Assembly: GCF_036884255.1 (NCBI RefSeq)
Contig: NZ_CP145605.1
Coordinates: 434,001 to 498,000, forward strand
Direction: 5' to 3'
Length of the DNA stretch: 64,000 nt
DNA from: Paenibacillus tundrae
GTDB taxonomy: Bacteria; Bacillota; Bacilli; Paenibacillales; Paenibacillaceae
The translations under genes and the position numbers were made by a program. Under the pieces are notes generated by a model, which saw nothing but the letters and a program-made list of their open reading frames with translations, was not told the origin of the DNA and did not search any database. Shown one piece after another: positions 53,680 through 60,680 of this stretch (position 1 is the first letter of the stretch; each line of letters starts with the position of its first letter).

Positions 53680-54363
53680 ATGAAGCCGAAACTATTATAC
53701 ATTGAAGATGAAGTCGAAATTGCGACATGGGTTAGAGCAGACTTAGAAGAACGTGAATATGAGGTAATCTGGCTGGAAAGTGGTGAAGGTGCAACGGAGG
53801 CGGCGAAAGGCTGCTCTCTGATTATCCTTGACGTCATGCTTCCGGGTCTGGATGGATTTACGGTAGGACAGCGACTCAAAAAAGAACATCCTACTATTCC
53901 GATTGTGATGCTCTCGGCCAGAACGTCGATTGATGATAAGCTGCACGGGCTTGATTTTGCCGATGATTATGTCACGAAGCCCTTTCACCCGGATGAACTA
54001 GCAGCTAGAATCGAAGTCCAACTGCGTAAGGCTGGGACGAATATTATTGCGGATGAAGTTGTAAAACTCGATCATCTGTCGATCTATGAGAAGGATAACC
54101 GGATTGTGAATGAGCTTACGCAAGAGGAAGTCATTCTATCTGGGAAACAGTTTCATATCTTTGCGTACCTGCTTAGGCACATGGGCATGATTCGAACGAA
54201 GGAGCAAATCTATGAAGCGGTCTGGAATGAGCCCTATCTGGATGGGGACAAAACGTTAATGGTACATATTCGTCATCTGCGTGAGAAATTGGAGCGTGAT
54301 CCAGCTAATCCGACCATCATTCAGACGATCCGTGGTGTCGGTTACCGCGTGAAGAAGCCATGA
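53680..54363 (+). CDS. OmpR-family response regulator
   Basis: A 227-residue regulator with receiver (D51 in IILDVMLPGLDG; Lys in VTKPF) and winged-helix DNA-binding domain. The receiver segment reads GLDFADDYVTKPF where GLDxGADDY is usual, lacking one residue. It precedes and overlaps the kinase by four bases, and together they head an operon with an ABC transporter of the bacitracin/lantibiotic-immunity type. The ribosome site is weak. Confidence 0.92.
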   Translation: MKPKLLYIEDEVEIATWVRADLEEREYEVIWLESGEGATEAAKGCSLIILDVMLPGLDGFTVGQRLKKEHPTIPIVMLSARTSIDDKLHGLDFADDYVTKPFHPDELAARIEVQLRKAGTNIIADEVVKLDHLSIYEKDNRIVNELTQEEVILSGKQFHIFAYLLRHMGMIRTKEQIYEAVWNEPYLDGDKTLMVHIRHLREKLERDPANPTIIQTIRGVGYRVKKP

Positions 54364-55901
54364 CGTGGCGATTAGGCTCACGTAAGGTCAACAAGCAACA
54401 AGAGCAGAAGTCTGTGAAAAAGAAAAAGCTTCGTTTTGGACGATCCTTAATGTCCCGTTATATGTTTCTTATTTTGGCAGCCATTTTATTTGTGCCTGTC
54501 GTTCTTCCAATCACATCTATTATTTACGTGGTTGTGGTGAACAATGGCTATAACAATGATGCACCGTATGGTGACGTTAACCACATTAGCAACCTCTGGT
54601 CCAAAGAAGCGATGAAATTAGGCGATGCCAATTCAACCGAGGTTGATCAACGGATCAAGCAGCTACACAACAAGTATCCGAAGTCTTCCATGTATCGTGT
54701 GGATGAACGTGGGGATACGGTTTTTATGTTAGTCGGTGAGGGAGTAACGCTGTCAGAAGTGTCGGTAGGCGATATGGTCATGAAGACGCTGAGATGGACG
54801 ATGGATGACGAGAAGACCATCGTGACGCAAGTGCCAACGGTGTGGGATGCGGCGAGTACGTTGCAATTTATGAAGGAAGCGACGTATCGAGATCCGCTCA
54901 CGGTGGTTTCTTTTATTGAAGGCGGCGATCAGGATAAGGGGAAAGGCTTCATGGTAATTGAGGTTCCTCGTTACTTGATGCAGAAACAACAAAATAACTG
55001 GCCGATGGAGCTCCTGTACTTAGGGTTATTCATGGGCATCATCTTTCTGTTCTTCATTCTGATGTCGATTCTCTTCTTCGCTCGCATTCGCAAACGGTTA
55101 GTTCGCTTACAGACCGCAATGATGGCACCGGGGAAGGAAGGCATTCCGCTACCTGTCGATATCCGAAGAGAGGATGAGATTGGTCATCTGGAAGAGTCAT
55201 TCAATGATATGGTGCGTCAGCTTACGGACAGTCGGCAGCGGGAGAGAGAAGAAGAGCAGCTTCGTAAACGTCTCATTGCGGGACTTTCCCATGATCTTCG
55301 CACACCGTTGACGGTTATTCGAGGGCATATGCACGCTCTGCACAAAGAGGAGCTAAGTCATACCGGCAATAGTTCATTACTGCGAATGGAAGCCAAGATG
55401 GAGGACCTTGGTGGACTTATCGACAACATGTTATCTTACAACCTGCTGACAAGTGGAAAGTATACGTTGAAGCTGGCAGAGAAGGATATGCTGCGGATTG
55501 TTAGGGAGGCGGCTGCGGCATGGTATCCAGTATGGGAAAAGGAACAGTTTGATATCGACATTGATCTACCGGACGAGCCTCTACTTTGGCAGGTAGATGA
55601 ACAAGGCGTGCGTCGTATCCTCGATAATCTGTTTCAGAACATCGTCCGTTATGCAGCAACCGGCAAATATATTGGCATCTCGACAGAGCAGGTTCAAGGA
55701 CAGACGGCTCTTCTGATTCAGGATCACGGCCCAGGTATGCTGGAGGATACAGGAACGAAGGGAACGGGGCTTGGTCTATCCATCGTTGATCTGCTGGTGC
55801 GTGAGATGGGTCTTCGCAAGAAAGTGGACAGTTCAGCTGAAGGGGTTCGAACCTATCTCTATAGCGGTTCAGGAGCGAAAGGCGACAAGACTCATTTTTA
55901 A
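54360..55901 (+). CDS. Sensor histidine kinase linked to ABC immunity module
   Basis: A 513-residue kinase: cytoplasmic Lys-rich start, TM1 (about 33-60), extracellular domain (about 60-213), TM2 (about 216-240), HAMP, phospho-acceptor in AGLSHDLRTPLTVIRGHM and a compact HATPase with DNLFQNIVRYAATG and GTGLGLSIVD. The neighbouring ABC genes suggest it senses an antimicrobial peptide or envelope stress. Confidence 0.92.
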   Translation: MTWRLGSRKVNKQQEQKSVKKKKLRFGRSLMSRYMFLILAAILFVPVVLPITSIIYVVVVNNGYNNDAPYGDVNHISNLWSKEAMKLGDANSTEVDQRIKQLHNKYPKSSMYRVDERGDTVFMLVGEGVTLSEVSVGDMVMKTLRWTMDDEKTIVTQVPTVWDAASTLQFMKEATYRDPLTVVSFIEGGDQDKGKGFMVIEVPRYLMQKQQNNWPMELLYLGLFMGIIFLFFILMSILFFARIRKRLVRLQTAMMAPGKEGIPLPVDIRREDEIGHLEESFNDMVRQLTDSRQREREEEQLRKRLIAGLSHDLRTPLTVIRGHMHALHKEELSHTGNSSLLRMEAKMEDLGGLIDNMLSYNLLTSGKYTLKLAEKDMLRIVREAAAAWYPVWEKEQFDIDIDLPDEPLLWQVDEQGVRRILDNLFQNIVRYAATGKYIGISTEQVQGQTALLIQDHGPGMLEDTGTKGTGLGLSIVDLLVREMGLRKKVDSSAEGVRTYLYSGSGAKGDKTHF

Positions 55902-55973
55902 ACTAAACTTAAACTTCAGATAACGTTGATTTTAACCTTGGCGGGTTACGATGTTATCCGAGGTGATTAAACA

Positions 55974-56888
55974 GTGAGTGATAACATTATTCAAACGGCT
56001 AATCTATGGAAAACATATCGTAATCGTGCAGCAGTACGTGAGCTTGATCTGAATATCAAAAAAGGAGATATCTACGGCTTCTTAGGTCCGAACGGTGCGG
56101 GCAAAACAACAACGATTCGTATGCTACTAGGCTTAATTAAGCCAACAAAGGGCGTTATTCGAGTCTTCGACCAAGATATTCGCAAAGATCGCATGGATAT
56201 TCTGCGGCGTATAGGATCACTTGTCGAGTATCCTTCGTACTATGGTCATCTGAATGCGGTGGAGAATCTGGAAGCGTTACGCCGGATCATTAACGTGCCG
56301 AAGTCGAGAATTGCGGAGGTACTTTCCATCGTTGATCTGACTCGGGATGCCAAACGTCCCGTGAAAGGATATTCCCTGGGGATGAAGCAACGTCTGGGTA
56401 TCGCAAGTGCCCTATTGGGTGAGCCTGAGTTATTGATCTTGGACGAACCTACGAATGGGCTTGACCCAGCAGGTATTCAGGAGATCCGGGAGCTGATCAA
56501 ACGCATGCCGCTGGAACACGGGATTACGGTTCTTGTATCCAGCCACTTATTAAGTGAAGTAGAGCAGATGGCGAGCCGAGTCGGCATTATTCGCGAGGGT
56601 AAAATGGTGCTACAGGATACCATCGCTAATCTACACAGTCAAACGGGTAGCTCAATTCAATTGACGGTGTCCGAACCGGAAGACGCGATTAAGCTCGCTA
56701 GAGAGCAAGGACAATTCGGTCAACGACAAGGTTCCGTGCTGACGTTCCCGTACATGGATAATAGCGCTATCGCATTGTTAGTAAGACGTCTGGTTGAGCA
56801 TGACCATGCCATCTATCGTGTAGAGGAACATCGCCAATCATTGGAACACCTGTTTATGCGGGTGATTGGTGAGGGGGCGACCGTATGA
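55974..56888 (+). CDS. ABC transporter ATP-binding protein, BcrA/SpaF-like
   Basis: A 304-residue ATPase with Walker A GPNGAGKTT, signature YSLGMKQRLGIA, Walker B LLILDEPTNGLDPAG and H-loop VSSH. The class matches bacitracin (BcrA) and lantibiotic immunity (SpaF/NisF) ATPases. The GTG start follows GAGGTGATT. Two permeases follow, each overlapping or abutting. Confidence 0.92.
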   Translation: MSDNIIQTANLWKTYRNRAAVRELDLNIKKGDIYGFLGPNGAGKTTTIRMLLGLIKPTKGVIRVFDQDIRKDRMDILRRIGSLVEYPSYYGHLNAVENLEALRRIINVPKSRIAEVLSIVDLTRDAKRPVKGYSLGMKQRLGIASALLGEPELLILDEPTNGLDPAGIQEIRELIKRMPLEHGITVLVSSHLLSEVEQMASRVGIIREGKMVLQDTIANLHSQTGSSIQLTVSEPEDAIKLAREQGQFGQRQGSVLTFPYMDNSAIALLVRRLVEHDHAIYRVEEHRQSLEHLFMRVIGEGATV

Positions 56889-57595
56889 CGGGGCGTGCTT
56901 TATCATCGGATTGGCTTAAGATTCGTGGCAAGGGCATCTGGTTTCTTGTATTCCTAGCTCCGATTGGTCTTACACTGATGCAGGCGTTAAACTTTGGATT
57001 GCGATTGGACTATCTAAAAGGTATTTATGGCGGTGACCTATGGGAAGGTCTGCTAGAGAATGTCATCGTCTTTGTCCCCCTGGCGCTCATGTTAGGAGCA
57101 ACCATTATCAGTTCCATGATGGCGAATGTGGAACATGAACAGGGCTCATGGAAGCAGCTATTGGCTTTACCCATTTCAAGACCAGCGGTGTACTTAGCTA
57201 AGTTCATTATGACATGTGTGCTGCTTATCATTTCTTGTTTACTGTTGTCCATTGGTACTGTCGGTCTGGGATTGATCTTCGGGTTCGACGCAAGTGTGAT
57301 TCCGTGGATATCGATTGTTAAATTAGGTATTCTGCCGCTGGCAGGGGCACTGCCTGTATTATCGGTCGAGTTATGGCTGACCATGGTTTCTAAAAATCAG
57401 GCTTTACCTGTAACGTTTGGTATTGTTCTTGCAGTAACAGGTATGTTTTCTCTGACGATCTCACCACATTTCCCGCTGGCTTGGTCGATGATGGCATGGA
57501 AAGGCTCCTTGATCTATCCTGCATTGGGCTTAGGTGTAGGTATCTTGATTATGCTGATGGGCATGGTGCATTTCAGTCGGAAGGATGTGGCGTAG
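56885..57595 (+). CDS. ABC-2 permease, lantibiotic-immunity-like (SpaE/MutE type)
   Basis: A 236-residue membrane protein with six helices. EHEQGSWKQLLALPISRPAVYLAKF at about residues 80-105 is the conserved coupling block of the SpaE/MutE immunity permeases. Overlaps the ATPase gene by four bases and abuts the next permease. Confidence 0.88.
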   Translation: MTGRALSSDWLKIRGKGIWFLVFLAPIGLTLMQALNFGLRLDYLKGIYGGDLWEGLLENVIVFVPLALMLGATIISSMMANVEHEQGSWKQLLALPISRPAVYLAKFIMTCVLLIISCLLLSIGTVGLGLIFGFDASVIPWISIVKLGILPLAGALPVLSVELWLTMVSKNQALPVTFGIVLAVTGMFSLTISPHFPLAWSMMAWKGSLIYPALGLGVGILIMLMGMVHFSRKDVA

Positions 57596-58330
57596 ATGAG
57601 CTTTGCGACAACCTATTTCCGTATTCTGTCTTCTGAACGGTTAAAAATGGGGAAATCACCCATCTGGCTTCTGATTCTGCTGAGCCCACTAATTGCGCTG
57701 CTTATCGGGCTGCTTGCAACGCCTTCTGGGCAATGGGAAGCGTTATTGGGTGCGATGGTTCTCCTGCATGGCCTGCTGCTACTTCCAATTCTGACCGGCG
57801 TATTTACTTCATTTGTCTGCCGATTCGAACATTCGGGCGGAGGGTGGAAGCAGATGCTGGTCTTACCGCTTACACGCACTGGTGTATATGCTGCCAAGCT
57901 CACCATAGTGCTGTTACTCCTTGCAGCTACGCAAGTGTTGCTATTCGCAGCCATTATGCTGGCAGGTCTCGTTCATGGTATAACGGAACCAATACCGTGG
58001 GGACTAATTGCAGGTAAACTATCACTTGGGTTGTTCGCATGTGTGCCGCTCGCTGCTCTGCAACTGTTGGTGTCCTTGATCTGGAGTAGCTTTGCCGCCC
58101 CGCTAGCGCTGAACTTTGCTCTAACGGTACCGAATATTCTGATTGTGAACTCGGTGACATTTGGCCCTTATTATCCGTGGGCGCAGCCGGTCATTCTTAT
58201 GGCACCGATGGAGGGCGGGGGATTTGGAGCTTACAACGTTCCACTGGCGACGATGCTGACGGTTGTTGGTGGAAGTGCTATTCTTTTTATCCTCGCAGGT
58301 ATACTCTATTTCAAGAAAAAAGAGATCTGA
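57596..58330 (+). CDS. ABC-2 permease, lantibiotic-immunity-like (SpaG/MutG type)
   Basis: A 244-residue six-helix permease with the same coupling block, EHSGGGWKQMLVLPLTRTGVYAAKL. It starts directly after the previous stop. The heterodimeric permease plus ATPase and kinase/regulator form the usual antimicrobial peptide defence cassette; no bacteriocin gene is nearby. Confidence 0.88.
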   Translation: MSFATTYFRILSSERLKMGKSPIWLLILLSPLIALLIGLLATPSGQWEALLGAMVLLHGLLLLPILTGVFTSFVCRFEHSGGGWKQMLVLPLTRTGVYAAKLTIVLLLLAATQVLLFAAIMLAGLVHGITEPIPWGLIAGKLSLGLFACVPLAALQLLVSLIWSSFAAPLALNFALTVPNILIVNSVTFGPYYPWAQPVILMAPMEGGGFGAYNVPLATMLTVVGGSAILFILAGILYFKKKEI

Positions 58331-58360
58331 TGGAAGGTGCTCCCTTGCTCCTTCTCCGTA

Positions 58361-58465
58361 TATATAAGTTCGACTAAAGAAGGTTTACACTTACCACTTC
58401 GATGACAGAGTAACCTTCTGATCGCTGTTATCCCCAGATTTTTGGATTCCCTTTTTTCAAAGGGA
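58361..58465 (-). repeat. Dispersed palindromic repeat, copy D (truncated)
   Basis: Contains one terminal inverted repeat (TATATAAGTTCGACTAAAG...TTTACAC) and the adjacent half core CCACTTCGATGACAG, CTTCTGATCGCTGTTATCCCC, AGATTTTTGGATTCCC, matching the complement of copies A and B. The other half and second terminal repeat are missing; sequence passes directly into the terminator at 58467-58527. Confidence 0.78.
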
Positions 58466-58466
58466 A

Positions 58467-58527
58467 ATCCCCTTCAAGCACATCACGCAGACATGATCTA
58501 CGTGATGCCTGAAGGGGATCTTTTTTT
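58467..58527. terminator. Terminator between ABC operon and acyltransferase
   Basis: ATCCCCTTCA-A-GC-(A)CATCACG with CGTGATG-CC-TGAAGGGGAT, followed by seven T on the plus strand. It can end both convergent transcripts. Confidence 0.82.
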
Positions 58528-58551
58528 CATTTTATAGCACGAGCTTATGTT

Positions 58552-59127
58552 CTATCTTCTAATCCATCCGTCATGGATGGTTAGTTCCCGAATGACTTTG
58601 GCGGGTGCTCCCGCCACGAGGGTGTTATCAGGCACATCTTTGGTGACGGTACTTCCGGCAGCAACCACGGCATTTTTGCCAATTGTTACACCAGGAAGAA
58701 TGAGAGCCCCTGTTCCGATCCAAGCATTATCCTGAATCGTAATCCGCTGTGCCATCTCACTCCCGTCATCCAGAGAATCAATTCGGTGATATGCACTATC
58801 AAATATACTTGTGCGTGGCCCAATCATTACATGGTTACCAATGACAACCTCAATATTGGCCGCTATTCCTACACCTGCGTTAATTAGCACATCGTCACCA
58901 ATCGTTAGACGTGCTCCTTTGACTACCGTAAGCTGGGTTCCCCAAGGTTTCCCGATAATGTTCAGTCGTTTGCCTACCTGTAGTTCTCCCGATCTGTTCA
59001 AATACACTTTGCCTCTTATTCTCGGCAGTAATCCAAGTGTAGGTTGTATTTTTCCGAACACAGCCCATCCCCGCATCTTACCATATGCAATCTTCACCTT
59101 GTTCGGAAATACCATGTTCAACTTCAT
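58552..59127 (-). CDS. Left-handed beta-helix acyltransferase (hexapeptide repeat)
   Basis: A 191-residue hexapeptide-repeat O-acetyltransferase of the WbbJ/LacA type. Repeated [LIV]-G-x4 units (IGDDVLINAGVGIAANIEVVIGNHVMIGP, ITIQDNAWIGTGALILPGVTIGKNAVVAAGS) form the beta-helix; VPDNTLVAGAPAKVIR is the usual CoA-site loop. Probably acetylates a cell-surface sugar, in keeping with the acyltransferase-3 gene downstream in position. Confidence 0.9.
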   Translation of the reverse strand: MKLNMVFPNKVKIAYGKMRGWAVFGKIQPTLGLLPRIRGKVYLNRSGELQVGKRLNIIGKPWGTQLTVVKGARLTIGDDVLINAGVGIAANIEVVIGNHVMIGPRTSIFDSAYHRIDSLDDGSEMAQRITIQDNAWIGTGALILPGVTIGKNAVVAAGSTVTKDVPDNTLVAGAPAKVIRELTIHDGWIRR

Positions 59128-59215
59128 CCCTTCTAGAGGTTTATCAAAAAGTCCACTTTGGATTACGAAATATGCCTAATGGCATGATTGTCAGACCCAA
59201 ATTGAAATTCTAAGC

Positions 59216-60355
59216 TTAGGCAGGTACTTCTCCTGTTGTGCTGCGCTCCACCTGAACAGGAGTAGCACTTCGTCCCTTCCCAATCTGACCGACCACGAAT
59301 TTTCCAATGCGAACGCGATTGAGTATATACACAGTGAAGATGGAGAAAGTGAGAGCGCCTAGGAACAGAACAGGAATCGTGAAATACCCTAATGATAAGG
59401 AAGCAGCTTGCAGCAACTGTGCCACCAGATGAAGATAGAACCAGTGAACCAGATAGATCCCGAAGGAGTAATCACTGATGAGCAGTAAGCTTCGTGGAAC
59501 GCGTTGAAGCCGGCTTGCGAATTGATATAGTCCGAAGAAGAGAAAGGTCGTGAGCAAGAGCATATCAATCCGTTTGGAATCAGAGACAGGAAGGACTCCG
59601 CTATGGTACAGGAATAATACAATTCCCATCAGAACCAATGGAAGCGTGTTGACCCAGATTTTATGTTTGGCAAGAAGAGTTTTGAATTGTTCTATATTTC
59701 GACCGCAGTAGTAGGCGAGTGAGAAGTAAAACAACCAGCCGACAAACGGCAGCCAATTAAAGCTACTCCAGATGATGCCAGATAGCGGGATGCTTTCAAT
59801 TTTGCCTACAAAATTGAAAAATCCAAGATAAGCGATATTTATGATGAATGAGATTGTAATTACAGTTAAGGGGTTCCATTGGTCGAGATGTCTTTTGAAC
59901 AGGTAGAACAGTATGTAGAATTGAAAGATAATCACTACAAAGTATCCGTGGAATCCTGCTAGGAAGATATGTTGGAACAGTACGCTGGGTAGGCTCCCGA
60001 AGCTCCGATTCTCGGCATCAAGAAATCCAGATACAGCAAGTCCGCTGTATATTCCACTGAAAATAAGAAATGGAATGAAGATGTACTTGAACCGTTTGAG
60101 GAGAAATCCCTTTCGAATTCCGTCGCGGTATGAGTAGGAGAGTAGGAGAATGGAGATAAAGACAAACATTGGCGTGCCGAATTTGAGAAGAAGGTTCAGA
60201 CTATCCAAAATGTTTCTTCCAATGACGTGCGATGAATGTAATAGGTCGGTGTAAAATTTGGTGGAGAAACCGATCGAGTGTGTGAGTACGATGGCTAGAC
60301 ATGAGATACTTCGGAGAAAATAAATTTCAATTAATTTCTCTTTTTTCACTGACAT
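59216..60355 (-). CDS. Acyltransferase-3 family membrane protein (OafA-like)
   Basis: A 379-residue, about ten-helix membrane acyltransferase. The N-terminal FLRSISCLAIVLTHSIGF contains the catalytic R-x(n)-H pair and FVFISILLLSYSYRDG follows the family pattern. ATG 60355 lies eight bases after AAAGG; GTG 60361 is less suited. Likely transfers acetyl or succinyl to extracellular polysaccharide. Confidence 0.9.
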   Translation of the reverse strand: MSVKKEKLIEIYFLRSISCLAIVLTHSIGFSTKFYTDLLHSSHVIGRNILDSLNLLLKFGTPMFVFISILLLSYSYRDGIRKGFLLKRFKYIFIPFLIFSGIYSGLAVSGFLDAENRSFGSLPSVLFQHIFLAGFHGYFVVIIFQFYILFYLFKRHLDQWNPLTVITISFIINIAYLGFFNFVGKIESIPLSGIIWSSFNWLPFVGWLFYFSLAYYCGRNIEQFKTLLAKHKIWVNTLPLVLMGIVLFLYHSGVLPVSDSKRIDMLLLTTFLFFGLYQFASRLQRVPRSLLLISDYSFGIYLVHWFYLHLVAQLLQAASLSLGYFTIPVLFLGALTFSIFTVYILNRVRIGKFVVGQIGKGRSATPVQVERSTTGEVPA

Positions 60356-60393
60356 ATGCACATCCTTTTTTTGTATCCATTATAACTTGTTTG

Positions 60394-60420
60394 ATACAAA
60401 ATGTATCGTTAATTTTGTAT
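60394..60420. promoter_or_regulatory. Inverted repeat in the divergent intergenic region
   Basis: ATACAAAAT and ATTTTGTAT, nine bases apart, form a perfect dyad just upstream of the acyltransferase-3 gene. It could be an operator. The rest of the 325-base gap (60356-60680) contains A/T-rich DNA and no gene. Confidence 0.45.
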
Positions 60421-60680
60421 AAATTTGGAACAATCTTTTCTTGAGCAATGAACGTCTGAATATGTAATGATACTGCATTGAATGAGTTTCCATTTTTTTA
60501 TAGAGAGATTTTGAGAAATTAAGACGAGATATTAATTCAAAAAATACTGGAATCTGTTAAAATAAAAAAAGTTGTTTCTAGGCGTGTTTACATGGTTATT
60601 CGAGGGTAAGCCTAGTTATAACCAAATTGTTATTTGTCGTTGTTATAAGAAGCTTTAGGCTAAGAAAAGAGGGGTAAGCC

